A stretch of 64,000 nt of DNA from Franconibacter pulveris DSM 19144 (GCA_000621185.1 KK211223.1:145077-209076); one strand, 5' to 3'; positions 38,696 through 50,854 are shown, counted from the first letter of the stretch. Numbers and translations: made by a program. The notes: generated from the letters alone by a model not told the origin.

Positions 38696-40641
38696 CGCAC
38701 GTTTAAGTCTAGCTGATAGATGGCAAAGCCCGTCTCATCGCTGCCAGCCTGCTGCATCGGATACTGCGCGTTGGCTTTGATAAAGGCGGCCGCTTTTTCC
38801 GAAGGCGAGGTTTCGAAGCGGATATCCAGCTTGTTGTCGCTGTGAATGGGCGCGAGGCGCCAGTTGTTATCCGCCGCCGGATGAATCTCTCCGGCGCGTT
38901 TGGTTTCCGCGCTTATCCACGCCGCCAGCACCGCACGGTTTTCATCCGGTGAAGCGAAGGCAATATGATTGTCGCCGGTTCCCGCAAACTTGCCGCCATA
39001 AGCGCGGTAGTTGTTGGTGGCGACAAGAAAAGTCATTTTCGGATCGATGGGTTTGCCGTTAAAGGTAAGGTTTTTAATGCGCTCGGCGTCTTTGTTCACC
39101 GGCTGGCACTCGCCGTCATATTTCGCCGGCTGCGTCACGTCAATCTGGTACTTCACGCCGTCAATGACGTCGAAGTTGTAGGTGCGAAAGCCGTCCCAGT
39201 TAATCAGCGATTGCGGCTTCGTGCTGTGTACATCAATCTGATTAAACTGCCCGGCGGAGCACTCCAGCCACTCTTTCACTTCGGCGCCCGTCGCTTTCAC
39301 GACCACCAGCGTGTTGGGGTAGAGATAGAGATCGGCGGCGTTGCGAAAGGTGAGCTGACCCTTTTCCACCTCAACAAAACTTGCCGGGTCGTTCTTGCGG
39401 CCGCCCGCTTTAAACGGCGCGGCGGCGGAGAGCACCGGCAGGTCTGCTAAATTCGGGTCGCCCTGAATGAAATGCTTCACGTAGGCGAGCTGGGCGTTAT
39501 TAACGACCTGAACCGTCGGGTCGTCCTGCACCAGCGAGAGGTAGCTGTACATGTTGTCAGCGGATTTCCCGACAGGCTGGCTGACAAACTCGCGGGTGGC
39601 GTCGTGGTCCGCTTTCAGCACCTTCACCATATTCGCCTCTTCCGCCGCCAGCGATTTCTTCGCCGCCGCGTCGTAAATCGGCCGCGCCTCGGCTTTGCCC
39701 TGCGTAACCCGCCATTTTCCGCCGTCGTTGTTGAGCGTTAAGTCCACCACGCCGAGATGGTCGCCCCACATGCCTGGCATGACCGCCGGCACGCCGTTGA
39801 GCGTGCCTTTCGCAATATCCGCCCCCTTAATCGCGGCGAAATCTTTGCCGGGAAAAACGGCGTGGGCGTGGCCGAACAGAATGGCGTCTACGCCCGGCAC
39901 CTGGCTTAAGTAGTAAACCGAGTTTTCCGCCATCGCTTTATACGGCTCGGCGGCGAGGCCGGAGTGAGCGACCACCACGATCAGATCCGCGCCTTTAGCC
40001 CGCATTTCCGGTACATACTTGCGCGCGGTTTCGGTAATGTCGTTGACGGTGACTTTGCCGCTCAGATTGGTTTTATCCCAGGTCATGATTTGCGGCGGCA
40101 CAAAGCCGATGTAGCCAATCTTCAGCGTCCGGGTTTTACCTTCTTTATCTTTTACGTCGGTGTTCTGGATGAGGTAGGGCGTGAAGAGCGGCTTATTGGT
40201 TTTCGCGTCGATAATATTGGCGTTAACGTAGGGGAATTTCGCGCCAGCCAGCGCTTTATTCAGGTAATCAAGCCCGTAGTTGAATTCGTGGTTGCCAAGG
40301 TTGCCCACGGCGTAGTTCAGCGTATTCAGCGCTTTGTAGACCGGGTGCACTTCGCCTTTATTCAGCCCCTTCGCCGCCATGTAATCGCCAAGCGGGCTGC
40401 CCTGAATAAGGTCGCCGTTATCCACCAGCACGCTGTTCGTCGCTTCGCTGCGCGCGGCGCTGATAAGGCTTGCGGTGCGCACCAGCCCGAACTTTTCAGT
40501 CGGCGCGTCTTTGTAGTAATCAAAGTCCATCATGTTGCTGTGCAGGTCGGTGGTTTCCAGGATGCGTAACTCCACCGTAGCGGCGTGGGCGCTGGCGGCA
40601 ACCAGCGTGGCGAGCAGCGTTGCACTAAACTTAATCATCAT
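38692..40641 (-). CDS. cpdB: 2',3'-cyclic-nucleotide 2'-phosphodiesterase/3'-nucleotidase CpdB
   Basis: CpdB is a periplasmic two-domain phosphoesterase that converts 2',3'-cyclic and 3'-nucleotides to nucleosides for uptake. The 649 residues contain a signal peptide (1-20, ending AHA), a metallophosphoesterase domain with [24 protein letters not shown] and [10 protein letters not shown] metal ligands, and a C-terminal 5'-nucleotidase substrate domain with [10 protein letters not shown] at the start leaves the first codon uncertain by one. It is divergent from cysQ. Confidence 0.97.
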   Translation of the reverse strand: MMIKFSATLLATLVAASAHAATVELRILETTDLHSNMMDFDYYKDAPTEKFGLVRTASLISAARSEATNSVLVDNGDLIQGSPLGDYMAAKGLNKGEVHPVYKALNTLNYAVGNLGNHEFNYGLDYLNKALAGAKFPYVNANIIDAKTNKPLFTPYLIQNTDVKDKEGKTRTLKIGYIGFVPPQIMTWDKTNLSGKVTVNDITETARKYVPEMRAKGADLIVVVAHSGLAAEPYKAMAENSVYYLSQVPGVDAILFGHAHAVFPGKDFAAIKGADIAKGTLNGVPAVMPGMWGDHLGVVDLTLNNDGGKWRVTQGKAEARPIYDAAAKKSLAAEEANMVKVLKADHDATREFVSQPVGKSADNMYSYLSLVQDDPTVQVVNNAQLAYVKHFIQGDPNLADLPVLSAAAPFKAGGRKNDPASFVEVEKGQLTFRNAADLYLYPNTLVVVKATGAEVKEWLECSAGQFNQIDVHSTKPQSLINWDGFRTYNFDVIDGVKYQIDVTQPAKYDGECQPVNKDAERIKNLTFNGKPIDPKMTFLVATNNYRAYGGKFAGTGDNHIAFASPDENRAVLAAWISAETKRAGEIHPAADNNWRLAPIHSDNKLDIRFETSPSEKAAAFIKANAQYPMQQAGSDETGFAIYQLDLNVR

Positions 40642-40851
40642 GCAGGTCCTTTTTTAAGAGCAGAGCCACAAAAGTGTATGTATCTATCTTCTGTTGCTTA
40701 CAAAAGTGTGAATCCTGCCAGAAAAAAATGTCCGGAACCTGGGATCGCTTCACAGATAGCGCAAGCTGCGCGGGGTGATATAAAAATCATATCGATAAAA
40801 CAATGTGTTAATCTGCGATGAAGTACTGTCGCGACACAAAAGAGGTGGACG

Positions 40852-41595
40852 ATGTTAGAGAAGATTTGCCAACTGGCGCGGGAAGCGGGCAGCGCCATCA
40901 TGGACGTCTACGAAGGGAAAAAGCCGCTTGAGGCCACCAGTAAACTCGATGATTCTCCGGTAACGGCGGCGGATATTGCCGCGCATAAAATTATCGCCGA
41001 CGGGTTAAAGACACTGACGCCTGATATCCCGCTGCTTTCCGAAGAGGACCCACCGGGCTGGGAAGTGCGTCAGCACTGGCAGCGCTACTGGCTGGTAGAC
41101 CCGCTCGATGGCACCAAAGAGTTCCTTAAGCGCAACGGCGAGTTCACGGTTAATATCGCCCTGATTGAAAACGGCAAGCCGGTGCTGGGCGTGGTCTACG
41201 CGCCGGTGCTGAACGTGATGTACAGCGCAGCGGATGGCAAGGCGTGGAAAGAAGAGTGCGGCGTGCGTAACCCCATTCACATTCGCGACGCCCGTCCACC
41301 GCTGGTGGTTATCAGCCGCTCCCATGGCAACAACGAAGAGCTCAAAGAGTATCTGCAGCAGTTGGGCGAGCACCAGACCACATCGATCGGCTCGTCGCTG
41401 AAATTCTGCCTTGTGGCGGAAGGACAGGCGCAACTTTATCCGCGGTTTGGGCCCACCAATATCTGGGATACGGCCGCCGGCCACGCGGTGGCGGTGGCGG
41501 CCGGGGCGCACGTGCACGACTGGCAGGGCAAAACGCTGGACTACACGCCACGCGAATCCTTCCTTAACCCTGCTTTCCGCGTCACTATTTACTGA
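40852..41595 (+). CDS. cysQ: 3'(2'),5'-bisphosphate nucleotidase CysQ
   Basis: CysQ removes the 3'-phosphate from PAP and PAPS, recycling the by-product of sulfate assimilation. The 247 residues belong to the inositol monophosphatase family. Metal-site motifs are SEEDPPG (Glu and Asp), [17 protein letters not shown] and [16 protein letters not shown]. It is peripheral to the inner membrane in the cytoplasm. An AGAGGTGG ribosome site precedes the ATG. The 3' end overlaps ytfJ by 11 bases, in convergent orientation. Confidence 0.96.
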   Translation: MLEKICQLAREAGSAIMDVYEGKKPLEATSKLDDSPVTAADIAAHKIIADGLKTLTPDIPLLSEEDPPGWEVRQHWQRYWLVDPLDGTKEFLKRNGEFTVNIALIENGKPVLGVVYAPVLNVMYSAADGKAWKEECGVRNPIHIRDARPPLVVISRSHGNNEELKEYLQQLGEHQTTSIGSSLKFCLVAEGQAQLYPRFGPTNIWDTAAGHAVAVAAGAHVHDWQGKTLDYTPRESFLNPAFRVTIY

Positions 41596-42142
41596 GTAAC
41601 TTATGCAGCAGGTCCATCACCTGCTGCACTTCCTGCTGCGTCAGCGCGCCATCTTTCGCGAACTGAATACGCCCGTCTTTATCCAGCACCGCGACCGCTG
41701 AGCTTTCCGGTTCAAGCTGCCAGGCTTTAGCCACGATGCCGTTGCTGTCGACAATAAATTGCGACCACGGGTAGAGTTTTTTGTTGTCCTCCAGACTGCT
41801 GCGCACAAACATGGCGGAGCCGGGGATAGCGTCGTCGGTATTGACGATGGTGGTGGTCTGGTAAGCATCGTGCGGTAGATTCGCCGCCTTGATGGCTTCA
41901 ATCAGCGCCGCGTTTTTTTCCTTGGCGGAAACGCGCCCCGCAATATGTTGCACCACTCGCACTTTTCCAGGGAGCTGCGCGCTATTCCAGGTTTTGTAGC
42001 TAAACTTGTCGTTACTGTACATCAGCTCGCCCCGGTCGCTGATGCCGACAGGCGCCACGCGCTGATTCTTCTCAAAGTTATGTGCCGAAGCCATTAAGGG
42101 CAGCAGCAGGCAGGTAAGCGCCAGTATTCCGCGCAGGGTCAT
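41585..42142 (-). CDS. ytfJ: Periplasmic thioredoxin-fold protein YtfJ
   Basis: A 185-residue secreted protein with a thioredoxin-like fold. The start at 42142 gives a signal peptide (about 1-20, ending MASA) and the E. coli length; an upstream start at 42184 would hide it. Motifs are [18 protein letters not shown] and [18 protein letters not shown]. No CxxC is present, so it is not a classical oxidoreductase, and its function is unknown. Minus-strand neighbour of ytfK, converging on cysQ. Confidence 0.93.
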   Translation of the reverse strand: MTLRGILALTCLLLPLMASAHNFEKNQRVAPVGISDRGELMYSNDKFSYKTWNSAQLPGKVRVVQHIAGRVSAKEKNAALIEAIKAANLPHDAYQTTTIVNTDDAIPGSAMFVRSSLEDNKKLYPWSQFIVDSNGIVAKAWQLEPESSAVAVLDKDGRIQFAKDGALTQQEVQQVMDLLHKLLSK

Positions 42143-42472
42143 ACTTGACTCCTTATCATTTGTGTTGGCAGGTGATCGGACCACTTGGTCCCGGCCCGTT
42201 AAGCATAAACGCTCTCAGTTCGCTTTACCCGCAACAGGGATGCCAGTTTGCGGGCTGAGGCACAGTTCCTGATAAAAAAGTATGGTTGTTCTGCAGTTTT
42301 TGTCGTTTTGAAAAGATAATTCTGAAAGATTGTAATAAAAGCGTAAATAAGACCGGGTAAAGTGCGCACCAATCGGTTTCTGGTCTATAGTTTTCTGGCA
42401 ACAAAATTTGCGCCTTATCTTTGTCGGGCCGAATGTGGACCGCAGGGGCGTACGATTTCGCAGGAGAGAACA
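42143..42472. other. ytfJ-ytfK divergent intergenic region
   Basis: 330 bp without a supported gene. A TATAGT -10-like hexamer (42386-42391) lies 82 bases before ytfK, without a good -35. The ytfK ribosome site is CAGGAGAG. No clear Pho box was found, although ytfK is phosphate-regulated in E. coli. Confidence 0.6.
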
Positions 42473-42679
42473 ATGAAAATTTTCCAACGTTACAACCCGC
42501 TTCAGGTGGCGAAGTACGTGAAGATCCTGTTTCGTGGACGGTTGTATATCAAGGATGTTGGCGCTTTCGAGTTCGATAAGGGCAAAATCCTGGTCCCGAA
42601 AGTGAAGGACAAGCAGCATTTATCGGTAATGTCCGAAGTAAACCGTCAGGTTATGCGTCTCCAGACTGAGATGGCCTAA
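42473..42679 (+). CDS. ytfK: SpoT-stimulating small protein YtfK (DUF1107)
   Basis: A 68-residue protein starting [23 protein letters not shown] and containing [15 protein letters not shown]. Length and sequence match E. coli YtfK, which binds SpoT and shifts it toward (p)ppGpp synthesis during phosphate or fatty-acid starvation. A CAGGAGAG ribosome site precedes the ATG. It is probably monocistronic: a 330-bp leader region precedes it and a hairpin follows. Confidence 0.95.
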   Translation: MKIFQRYNPLQVAKYVKILFRGRLYIKDVGAFEFDKGKILVPKVKDKQHLSVMSEVNRQVMRLQTEMA

Positions 42680-42706
42680 CTAAAAGGTTGTGCATGCAGT
42701 AAGACA

Positions 42707-42734
42707 AACGGCCCCGATGGGGCCGTTGGTGTTT
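42707..42734 (+). terminator. Terminator after ytfK
   Basis: AACGGCCCC (42707-42715) pairs with GGGGCCGTT (42719-42727) around GAT. The T tract is weak (GGTGTTT). Confidence 0.65.
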
Positions 42735-42769
42735 CTGGCATCCGGTAATTTAGCCGCCCGGGAGCGGAC

Positions 42770-42797
42770 AAAAGAAAAGGGCGGCCATGCCGCCCTT
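42770..42797 (-). terminator. Terminator after ytfL
   Basis: AAGGGCGG (42777-42784) pairs with CCGCCCTT (42790-42797). On the minus strand the stem is followed by TTTTCTTTT. It begins 6 bases after the ytfL stop. Confidence 0.92.
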
Positions 42798-42802
42798 AAC
42801 AG

Positions 42803-44134
42803 TTAAGCCGCGGATTGTTCATCCGGCAGTTTCGGCGCAAGCGTGGTGGGCTTGCTGTCGATACGCGTGACCAGCAACTGGTCGATGCGGTAGTTATCAA
42901 TATCCACCACTTCGAACTTATAGCCGGAGAATTTCACCGAGTCGGTACGTTTCGGGATTTTTCGCAGCATGAACATCATAAACCCGCCGATGGTTTCGTA
43001 GTTGCCGGACTGCGGGAACTCGTCGATATCCAACACGCGCATTACATCATCAATCGGCGTGCCGCCGTCGATAAGCCATGAGTTTTCATCACGCGCGACG
43101 ATCTGCTCTTCCAGTCCCTGGCCCACCAGGTCACCCATCAATGTGGTCATGACATCGTTAAGCGTAATCAGGCCCACCACCAGCGCATATTCGTTCATGA
43201 TAACGGCGAAGTCTTCGCCGGCGGTTTTGAAACTTTCCAGCGCTTCGGAGAGGGTTAGCGTATCGGGCACGATCAGCGTGTTGCGGATCTGCACACCGCT
43301 GGTAAGCGCCAGGCTCTGGTTCGCCAGCACACGGTTGAGCAGGTCTTTCGAGTCAACATAACCGATGATGTGGTCGATATCCTGATTACAAACCAGGAAC
43401 TTAGAGTGCGGGTGCTCCGCAACCTTGTTCTTCAGGCTTTGCTCATCTTCATGCAGATCGAACCAGACGATATTCTCGCGCGACGTCATTGAAGAGGGCA
43501 CGGTACGCGACTCCAGCTCAAAGACATTCTCAATCAGCTCATGCTCCTGCTTACGCAGCACGCCCGCCAGCGCGCCCGCTTCCACCACGGCATAGATGTC
43601 GTCAGAGGTGATGTCGTCTTTACGCACCATCGGCAGCTTGAAGATGCGGAAAATCACGTTCGCCATGCCGTTAAAGAACCAGACCAGCGGGCGGAAGATA
43701 AACAGGCAGAAGCGCATCGGGTTGATGATGCGCAAAGCCACGGCTTCGGGCGCAATCATACCGATGCGTTTCGGCGTCAGGTCAGCAAACAGAATGAACA
43801 GGCTGGTGACGAGCGTAAAGGAGAGAATAAAGCTGACCTGCTCGGCCGCTTCGGGCGACATGAAGTTGATAAGCATGCTGTAAAACGCCGGAGAAAACGC
43901 TGCATCGCCCACGATACCGCCAAGGATGGCGACGGCGTTAAGGCCTATCTGCACGACGGTAAAGAAGGTGCCGGGGTTTTCCTGCATTTTCAGGATGCGT
44001 TGCGCGTTGATGTTGCCTTCGTCGGCCATCAGCTTAAGTTTGATTTTGCGGGAAGCGGCCAGCGAAATCTCAGAGAGCGAGAAGAACGAACTGACGCCGA
44101 TCAGACAAAGTATTATCAAAATACTGTTTAACAT
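42803..44134 (-). CDS. ytfL: CorC/HlyC-family polyamine exporter YtfL (PaeA)
   Basis: A 443-residue inner-membrane protein. The DUF21/CNNM membrane domain (about 1-190) is followed by two CBS motifs (about 205-335) and a CorC_HlyC domain (about 350-430). YtfL, named PaeA in Salmonella, exports cadaverine and putrescine and protects stationary-phase cells. Family motifs seen are LSLSEISLAASRKIKLKLM-like at the N-terminus and LFADLTPKRIGMIAPE. The start at 44134 gives the E. coli N-terminus MLNSILIILCLIGVSSFFSL. Confidence 0.92.
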   Translation of the reverse strand: MLNSILIILCLIGVSSFFSLSEISLAASRKIKLKLMADEGNINAQRILKMQENPGTFFTVVQIGLNAVAILGGIVGDAAFSPAFYSMLINFMSPEAAEQVSFILSFTLVTSLFILFADLTPKRIGMIAPEAVALRIINPMRFCLFIFRPLVWFFNGMANVIFRIFKLPMVRKDDITSDDIYAVVEAGALAGVLRKQEHELIENVFELESRTVPSSMTSRENIVWFDLHEDEQSLKNKVAEHPHSKFLVCNQDIDHIIGYVDSKDLLNRVLANQSLALTSGVQIRNTLIVPDTLTLSEALESFKTAGEDFAVIMNEYALVVGLITLNDVMTTLMGDLVGQGLEEQIVARDENSWLIDGGTPIDDVMRVLDIDEFPQSGNYETIGGFMMFMLRKIPKRTDSVKFSGYKFEVVDIDNYRIDQLLVTRIDSKPTTLAPKLPDEQSAA

Positions 44135-44438
44135 ATCTTATCCAGTCATCGACCGGATCCTCGGAAGGGAAGTGGATTTTTGTTGAGTAAAACACAGGTG
44201 AATGCTGTCTCGTAGCACGTGAGTCCAGCAAATTCAACGGCTAGTATAGCGTAAGCCCTGATAAGGCTGCCAGTAGGCGAAAAGCGGGCAGCGGCTTTGA
44301 TGGGAAGTATTCTCATTTAAAGGTGAGTCGCCGCGCTAACTATAATCGATTCCGAGCGAACGTTATAGAAGAAAATGCGCATTTTTTATTCAATCTGTCG
44401 GTCTTGTCTCGGATGAGGCAGAGAACCGCAAGCCCGCT
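44135..44438. other. ytfL-msrA intergenic region
   Basis: About 300 bp upstream of ytfL and downstream of msrA with no supported gene. A minus-strand TATACT (44243-44248) is a candidate ytfL -10 with no good -35, which leaves a leader of about 105 bases. No riboswitch was recognised in it. Confidence 0.5.
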
Positions 44439-44465
44439 AAAAGGCAGCATTACGCTGCCTTTTTC
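44439..44465 (-). terminator. Terminator after msrA
   Basis: AAGGCAGC (44441-44448) pairs with GCTGCCTT (44454-44461) with A and T runs on both sides, so it can end transcription on both strands. msrA ends 9 bases away. Confidence 0.88.
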
Positions 44466-44473
44466 TACGCGCG

Positions 44474-45112
44474 TTACGCCTGGGTTGGCAGGCAAACGCC
44501 AATGCCGCCGATACCGCAGTAGCCGTAAGGGTTTTTATGCAGATATTGCTGGTGATCGTCCTCTGCGTAATAGAACGGCGTCGCGTTGGCGATTTCAGTC
44601 GTAATGTGGCGCCGGTCGCCCGCCGCTTCCATCGCCGCCTGGAAGCGTTTGAAGCTTTCACGCGCTGCGGCGTTCTGCTCCGGCGTTAACGGATAAATCG
44701 CCGAGCGGTACTGGCTGCCGACGTCGTTGCCCTGGCGCATGCCCTGGGCCGGATCGTGGTTTTCCCAGAATACCTGCAGCAGTTTTTCATAGCTGACCAC
44801 TTTCGGGTCATAGACGACGCGGACCGCTTCCGCATGCCCGGTACGACCGCTGCACACTTCCCGATAAGTCGGATTAGGTGTATAGCCACCGGTATACCCT
44901 GCCGCAGTACTATATACGCCGGGTAACTGCCAGAAGAGACGTTCCACGCCCCAGAAGCAACCCATGGCGAACAGCGCAATTTCCATACCGTCCGGTACGT
45001 TGGTCATTGAATGGCCATTAACGGCGTGCAGCGTCGCTACAGGCATGGGGGTATTACGGCCCGGCAACGCCTCGGACTGAGTAACCAGCTGTTTTTTATC
45101 GAAAATACTCAT
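44474..45112 (-). CDS. msrA: Peptide methionine-S-sulfoxide reductase MsrA
   Basis: MsrA reduces the S epimer of methionine sulfoxide in proteins and free amino acid. The start at 45112 gives 212 residues, as in E. coli. The catalytic Cys is C52 in [10 protein letters not shown]. Resolving cysteines lie in the C-terminal [37 protein letters not shown] is the substrate region. Cytoplasmic. Divergent from tamA. Confidence 0.97.
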   Translation of the reverse strand: MSIFDKKQLVTQSEALPGRNTPMPVATLHAVNGHSMTNVPDGMEIALFAMGCFWGVERLFWQLPGVYSTAAGYTGGYTPNPTYREVCSGRTGHAEAVRVVYDPKVVSYEKLLQVFWENHDPAQGMRQGNDVGSQYRSAIYPLTPEQNAAARESFKRFQAAMEAAGDRRHITTEIANATPFYYAEDDHQQYLHKNPYGYCGIGGIGVCLPTQA

Positions 45113-45336
45113 AATGAGGGGCCTCCAGGAATAAGGGGGACGAGCAAAAGCGGCGCGGCGGTTGTCACGGAGCGACTCTTTGCTCACAATAAATCTGGTG
45201 AATGCGACTAGATTAAACATAAGAAATATTTGGGGTGTCGTCGCTTTTTCAACTCCACAATCGGAGATTTGTTAAGCCGCGGAGCGGCACTAAAGTTTCC
45301 TGACCGGGGTGGAAACAAGGCTATTCAGGAGAAATT

Positions 45337-47073
45337 GTGCCACGAATCCGTATGTTATGCTGCGCCAGCCTGCTGCTGGCGAGCGGAGCCGTTGACGCCG
45401 CCAGCGTCCGCCTCCAGGTTGAAGGGTTGAGCGGAGAGCTGCAAAAAAATGTCCGCGCCCAACTGTCTACCATTGAAAGCGATGAAGTGACACCAGACCG
45501 GCGTTTTCGCGCACGCGTGGATGACGCCATCCGCGAAGGGTTGAAAGCGCTTGGCTATTACGAACCGAAAATAGACTTTACGCTGCGTCCGCCGCCGGCG
45601 AAGGGCGGCAGGCAGGTGCTGATTGCCCGCGTCTCGCCGGGCGAACCGGTGCGCATAGGCGGCACGGATGTGATTTTGCGCGGCGGCGCGCGAAACGACG
45701 AAGAGTACCTTTCCTTATTAAAAAAGCGCCCGGCCATCGGCACGGTGCTTAACCACAATGATTACGACAGCTTCAAAAAGGGGCTGACCAGCGTGGCGCT
45801 GCGTCGGGGCTACTTCGACAGCGAATACAAAAAAAGCCAGCTCGGCGTGTCGCTTGAGCGCCACCAGGCGTTCTGGGATATCGACTATGACAGCGGTCAA
45901 CGTTATCGTTTCGGCGAAGTTACCTTCGCTAACTCGCAAATTCGCGACGAATACCTGCAAAATCTCGTGCCTTTTAAAGAGGGCGAGTACTACCACTCCA
46001 GCGACGTAGGCGAACTGAGCCGTCGGCTTTCCGCTACTGGCTGGTTCAATTCCGTCGTGGTGGCGCCGGAGTTTGAAAAATCCCGACAGACGAAGGTGCT
46101 GCCGCTGCGCGCCGTGGTATCGCCGCGCACCGAGAACACCATTGAAACCGGCGTGGGCTACTCCACCGACGTCGGCCCGCGGGTAAAAGCCACCTGGCGC
46201 AAGCCGTGGATAAACTCTTACGGCCACAGCTTTTCGACCACCGCCAGCATCTCCGCGCCGGAACAACAGCTTGATTTCAGCTACAAGGTGCCGCTGCTGA
46301 AGAACCCGCTGGAGCAATATTATCTGGTGCAGGGCGGTTTTAAGCGCACCGATCTCAATGACACCGAGGCGGATTCCACGACCCTTGCGCTCTCTCGCTA
46401 CTGGGATCTTTCCAGCGGCTGGCAGCGCGCCATTAACCTGCGCTGGAGTCTCGATCACTTTACGCAGGCGGACGTTACGAATACCACGATGCTGCTCTAC
46501 CCCGGGGTGATGATAAGCCGTACCCGCTCGCGCGGCGGCCTGATGCCCACCTGGGGCGATTCGCAGCGCTATTCCATCGACTACTCCGATACGGCCTGGG
46601 GATCGGATGTCGATTTCGTGGTGCTGCAGGCGCAAAACGTCTGGATCCGCACCCTCTACGATCGCCATCGCTTTGTCGTGCGCGGCAATCTCGGCTGGAT
46701 TGAGACCAACGATTTCGACCGCGTGCCGCCAGATTTGCGCTTCTTCGCAGGCGGTGACCGCAGTATTCGCGGGTACAAATATAAATCTATCTCGCCGGAA
46801 GATGATGACGGCAAGCTGACCGGCGCTTCAAAGCTCGCTACCGGGTCGCTGGAATACCAGTACAACGTGACCGGCAAGTGGTGGGGCGCAGCCTTTGTCG
46901 ATTCCGGCGAGGCGGTGAACGATATCAAGCAAAGCAACTTCAAGACCGGCGCGGGCGTCGGGGTGCGCTGGCAGTCGCCTGTCGGCCCCATCAAGCTCGA
47001 TTTCGCCGTGCCGGTAGGCGACAAAGAGGAGCATGGTTTGCAGTTTTACATCGGTCTGGGGCCTGAATTATGA
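45337..47073 (+). CDS. tamA: Translocation and assembly module outer-membrane protein TamA
   Basis: TamA is an Omp85-family outer-membrane beta-barrel that works with TamB in lipid transport and in assembly of some autotransporters. The 578 residues have a signal peptide (about 1-21, ending DAA), three POTRA domains (about 22-265) and a 16-stranded barrel with the L6 loop [13 protein letters not shown], whose RG-Y is the VRGF/Y-type motif. The start is GTG behind CAGGAGAAAT. It overlaps tamB by 4 bases (ATGA). Confidence 0.96.
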   Translation: MPRIRMLCCASLLLASGAVDAASVRLQVEGLSGELQKNVRAQLSTIESDEVTPDRRFRARVDDAIREGLKALGYYEPKIDFTLRPPPAKGGRQVLIARVSPGEPVRIGGTDVILRGGARNDEEYLSLLKKRPAIGTVLNHNDYDSFKKGLTSVALRRGYFDSEYKKSQLGVSLERHQAFWDIDYDSGQRYRFGEVTFANSQIRDEYLQNLVPFKEGEYYHSSDVGELSRRLSATGWFNSVVVAPEFEKSRQTKVLPLRAVVSPRTENTIETGVGYSTDVGPRVKATWRKPWINSYGHSFSTTASISAPEQQLDFSYKVPLLKNPLEQYYLVQGGFKRTDLNDTEADSTTLALSRYWDLSSGWQRAINLRWSLDHFTQADVTNTTMLLYPGVMISRTRSRGGLMPTWGDSQRYSIDYSDTAWGSDVDFVVLQAQNVWIRTLYDRHRFVVRGNLGWIETNDFDRVPPDLRFFAGGDRSIRGYKYKSISPEDDDGKLTGASKLATGSLEYQYNVTGKWWGAAFVDSGEAVNDIKQSNFKTGAGVGVRWQSPVGPIKLDFAVPVGDKEEHGLQFYIGLGPEL

Positions 47074-50000
47074 GTCGTTGGAAAAAAATCAGCCTCGCCG
47101 TGCTGGTGTTTATCTTGCTGTTGCTGGGTACCGCGGCGTTTCTGGTAGGGACGACCAGCGGCCTGCATCTTTTATTTAACGCCGCAAATCGTTGGGTGCC
47201 GGGGCTGGATATTGGTAGCGTAACTGGTGGCTGGCGCAACCTGACGCTTAAAAACGTGCGCTATGAGCAGCCCGGCGTGGATGTCACCGCAGGCGAACTG
47301 CACCTGGCGGTGAAGCTCGGCTGCCTGCGCGACAGCAGCCTGTGCGTGAACGATCTTTCGCTCAAAGATATTAACGTGGTGGTCGATACCAAAAAAATGC
47401 CGCCTGCCGCGCAAGCGGAGGAAGAAGATAGCGGACCGCTTAACCTCTCAACGCCTTATCCCATAACGCTTTCCCGCGTGGCGCTGAACAACGTCAACGT
47501 CAAAATCGATGACACCACCGTTTCCGTAATGGATTTCACTTCCGGGTTGAGCTGGGAAGATCGCAACCTGACGCTGCTGCCCACTTCCCTTCAGGGGCTG
47601 CTGGTCGCCTTGCCGAAGGTAGCGAAAGTGGCGCAGGAAGAGGTGGTGGAGCCGAAGATAGATAAGCCGCGTCCGGAAGAGGCGCCGCTTGGCGAAACGC
47701 TGCGCGATCTCTTCTCGAAACCGGTGCTGCCGGAGATGACCGACGTGCATCTGCCGCTGAACCTCACCATTCAGGAATTTCGCGGCGAGCAGCTGCGCCT
47801 GACGGGCGATACCGATATCACCGTGCGCTCTATGCTGCTGAAGGTGAGCAGCGTCGACGGCATGACGAAGCTCGACGCGCTGGATATCGATTCAAACCAG
47901 GGTATCGTGAACGCCACCGGCACGGCGGAGCTTCGCAACAGCTGGCCGGTAGACATCACCCTGAACAGCACGCTGAATGTGGACCCGCTTAAGGGCGAAA
48001 AGGTGAAGCTGAAGCTTGGCGGCGCGCTGCGCGAACAGCTGGAGCTTGGCGTTAACCTCTCCGGCCCGCTCGATGCGGTGCTGCGCGCTCAGACGCGCCT
48101 TGCTGAACCCGGCTTGCCGCTGAACCTCGAGCTGACCAGCGAGCAGCTTTACTGGCCGCTCACCGGCCCGAAGCAGTACCAGGCGGATGACATTAAGCTG
48201 AAATTCACCGGCAAGATGACCGACTATGCGCTCTCGTTCCGCACCGGGGTACGCGGCGAGCAACTGCCGCCCGCCACCATTACGCTGGACGGCAAAGGCA
48301 ACGAGCAGCAAATCAATATCGATAAGCTGGACGTGGCGGCGCTGCAGGGGCATACCACCCTGAAAGCGCTGCTCGACTGGCGTCAGGCCATCAGCTGGCG
48401 CGGCGAACTGGCGCTGAACGGTATCAATACCGCGAAACAGTATCCGGACTGGCCTTCAAAGCTGGACGGGCTGATGAAACTGCGCGGCAGTTACTACGGC
48501 AGCAGCTGGCAGCTCGATGTGCCGGAGCTGAAGCTCGCCGGCAACGTTAAGCAAAATAAAGTGAACGTCAACGGCCAGCTTAAAGGCAACAGCTACATGC
48601 AGTGGACCATCCCGGGCCTGCATCTGGAACTGGGACGCAATAAGGCGGACGTAAAAGGTGAACTGGGCGTGAAGGACCTGGCGCTCGACGCCGTTATCGA
48701 CGCGCCGGGGCTGGATAATGCATTGCCAGGTCTGGGCGGCACGGCAAAAGGGCTGGTGAAGATCCGCGGCAGCGTGGACGCCCCGCAGCTCCAGGCCGAC
48801 GTTACCGCACGCGGCCTGCGCTGGCAGGAGCTTTCTGTCGCCCTGGCGCGTTTGCAGGGCGATATAAAATCGACCGACCAGATAGCGGGCAACCTTGACC
48901 TACGCGTGGAGCGGCTGGTGCAGGGCGATATTACTATGCGCCTGATTACGCTTGCGGCGAAAGGCAGCGAAAAAGAGCACCAGCTCCAGCTGCGCGCGCA
49001 GGGCGAGCCGGTTTCCGGCCAGTTAGATCTGCGCGGCAGCTTCGATCGTAAGACCACGCGCTGGCGCGGCACGCTTGATAACACCCGCTTCGAAACGCCG
49101 GTAGGGCCGTGGTCCCTGAACCGCGCCATTGCGCTGGATTACCGTGGCGAAGAGCAGAAAGTCAGCATCGGACCGCATTGCTGGGCGAATCCGAACGCTG
49201 AACTTTGCGTTCCGCAGACGGTGGATGCGGGCGCAGCCGGGCACGCGGTAGTGAATCTCAATCGCTTCGATCTGGCGATGCTGAAGCCCTTCATGCCGCA
49301 AGCTACCCAGGCGAGCGGCATCTTCAGCGGCAACGCGGACGTGAGTTGGGACACCACCAAAGAAGGGTTGCCGCAGGGCAAAGTGCAGCTGGCTGGCCGG
49401 GGCGTACGCGTAACGCAGATAGTCAACGACAACGCGCTGCCGGTCGCTTTCGATACGCTCAACCTGAGCGCGGAGCTGCGCAATAACCGTGCGGAGCTCA
49501 ACTGGCTGATTCGCCTGGTCAACAACGGCCAGTTTGACGGCCAGGTGCAAATCAGCGACCCGCAGGATCGCCGTAATCTGGCGGGCAACGTGAATATCCG
49601 CAACTTCTCGCTGGCAATTGCCAACCCGGTTTTCTCGCGTGGAGAAAAAGCGGCGGGGACGCTTAATGCGAACTTACGACTTGGCGGCAACGCCGAACGC
49701 CCGCAGCTCTTCGGCCAGATGCAGCTTAACGGCGTGGATATCGAAGGCAACTTTATGCCATTCGACATGCAGCCAAGCCAACTGGCGATGAACTTCAATG
49801 GCATGAGCTCAACCCTGCAGGGCGTGGTGCGCACGCAGCAGGGGGAGATTGCCCTTAACGGCAACGCCGACTGGAGCCAGCTCGATAACTGGCGGGCGCG
49901 CATCGCCGCGAAGGGCAGCCGGGTGCGCATTACGGTGCCGCCGATGGTGAGGCTGGACGTGTCGCCGGACGTGGTGCTGGAAGCCACGCCGAACCTTATC

Positions 50001-50852
50001 ACGCTCGACGGCAACGCCGACGTGCCGTGGGCGCGTATCGTCGTGAAGGACTTGCCGGAAAGCGCCGTCGGCGTCTCCAAAGACGAAGTTATGCTCGATG
50101 AAAATCTGAAACCAGAAAAAGACCCGAGCGCATCCATCCCGATTAATAGTAATCTGACCGTTCACGTGGGCAACAACGTGCGGATAGACGCTTTTGGGCT
50201 AAAAGCGCGGCTTACCGGCGACCTGAAAGTCGGCCAGGATAAGCAAGGGCTGGGGCTTAACGGCCAGATTAACATTCCGGATGGCGAAGGGCGCTTCCAT
50301 GCTTACGGTCAGGATCTGATCGTGCGTAAAGGGGAAATCCTCTTCGCCGGCCCGCCGGATCAACCTGTGTTCAACATCGAAGCGATTCGTAACCCGGACG
50401 CCACCGAGAACGATGTTACCGCAGGCGTTAAAGTTACCGGTACACCGGACGCGCCTAAGGTAGAGGTCTTCTCCGACCCGGCCATGTCCCAGCAGGAAGC
50501 GCTCTCTTATCTGCTTCGCGGACAAGGGCTTGAGAGCAATCAGAGCGACAGCGAAGCGATGACGTCGATGCTGATTGGTCTGGGGGTTGCACAAAGTGGG
50601 CAGGTTGTGGGTAAAATCGGCGAGACGTTTGGCGTGAAGAATCTGGCGCTGGATACCGAAGGGGTGGGCGACTCGTCCCAGGTGGTGGTCAGCGGCTATG
50701 TACTGCCGGGTCTACAGGTGAAGTATGGCGTGGGTATTTTTGACTCGCTGGCGACGCTCACGCTGCGCTACCGCCTTATGCCTAAGCTATATCTGGAAGC
50801 GGTGTCTGGCGTAGATCAGGCACTTGATCTGCTCTATCAGTTTGAGTTTTAG
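47070..50852 (+). CDS. tamB: Translocation and assembly module inner-membrane protein TamB
   Basis: TamB is a very long AsmA-like protein that spans the periplasm from a single N-terminal helix (about 7-28) to TamA. Its beta-taco groove probably carries phospholipids to the outer membrane. The 1260 residues match the E. coli size. The C-terminal DUF490 domain (about 920-1260) contains [29 protein letters not shown] and the final strand [20 protein letters not shown] that contacts TamA. ATGA overlap with tamA implies coupling. Confidence 0.96.
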   Translation: MSRWKKISLAVLVFILLLLGTAAFLVGTTSGLHLLFNAANRWVPGLDIGSVTGGWRNLTLKNVRYEQPGVDVTAGELHLAVKLGCLRDSSLCVNDLSLKDINVVVDTKKMPPAAQAEEEDSGPLNLSTPYPITLSRVALNNVNVKIDDTTVSVMDFTSGLSWEDRNLTLLPTSLQGLLVALPKVAKVAQEEVVEPKIDKPRPEEAPLGETLRDLFSKPVLPEMTDVHLPLNLTIQEFRGEQLRLTGDTDITVRSMLLKVSSVDGMTKLDALDIDSNQGIVNATGTAELRNSWPVDITLNSTLNVDPLKGEKVKLKLGGALREQLELGVNLSGPLDAVLRAQTRLAEPGLPLNLELTSEQLYWPLTGPKQYQADDIKLKFTGKMTDYALSFRTGVRGEQLPPATITLDGKGNEQQINIDKLDVAALQGHTTLKALLDWRQAISWRGELALNGINTAKQYPDWPSKLDGLMKLRGSYYGSSWQLDVPELKLAGNVKQNKVNVNGQLKGNSYMQWTIPGLHLELGRNKADVKGELGVKDLALDAVIDAPGLDNALPGLGGTAKGLVKIRGSVDAPQLQADVTARGLRWQELSVALARLQGDIKSTDQIAGNLDLRVERLVQGDITMRLITLAAKGSEKEHQLQLRAQGEPVSGQLDLRGSFDRKTTRWRGTLDNTRFETPVGPWSLNRAIALDYRGEEQKVSIGPHCWANPNAELCVPQTVDAGAAGHAVVNLNRFDLAMLKPFMPQATQASGIFSGNADVSWDTTKEGLPQGKVQLAGRGVRVTQIVNDNALPVAFDTLNLSAELRNNRAELNWLIRLVNNGQFDGQVQISDPQDRRNLAGNVNIRNFSLAIANPVFSRGEKAAGTLNANLRLGGNAERPQLFGQMQLNGVDIEGNFMPFDMQPSQLAMNFNGMSSTLQGVVRTQQGEIALNGNADWSQLDNWRARIAAKGSRVRITVPPMVRLDVSPDVVLEATPNLITLDGNADVPWARIVVKDLPESAVGVSKDEVMLDENLKPEKDPSASIPINSNLTVHVGNNVRIDAFGLKARLTGDLKVGQDKQGLGLNGQINIPDGEGRFHAYGQDLIVRKGEILFAGPPDQPVFNIEAIRNPDATENDVTAGVKVTGTPDAPKVEVFSDPAMSQQEALSYLLRGQGLESNQSDSEAMTSMLIGLGVAQSGQVVGKIGETFGVKNLALDTEGVGDSSQVVVSGYVLPGLQVKYGVGIFDSLATLTLRYRLMPKLYLEAVSGVDQALDLLYQFEF

Positions 50853-50854
50853 CA

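Noticed and set aside
42215-42619. 134-codon minus-strand frame over ytfK
   Set aside because: It is antisense to ytfK, which matches its family over the full length, and has no start context.
42735-42775. REP-like element between ytfK and ytfL
   Set aside because: The CATCCGG and GCCGCCCGGGAGC pieces do not form the REP palindrome; the stems belong to the two terminators.
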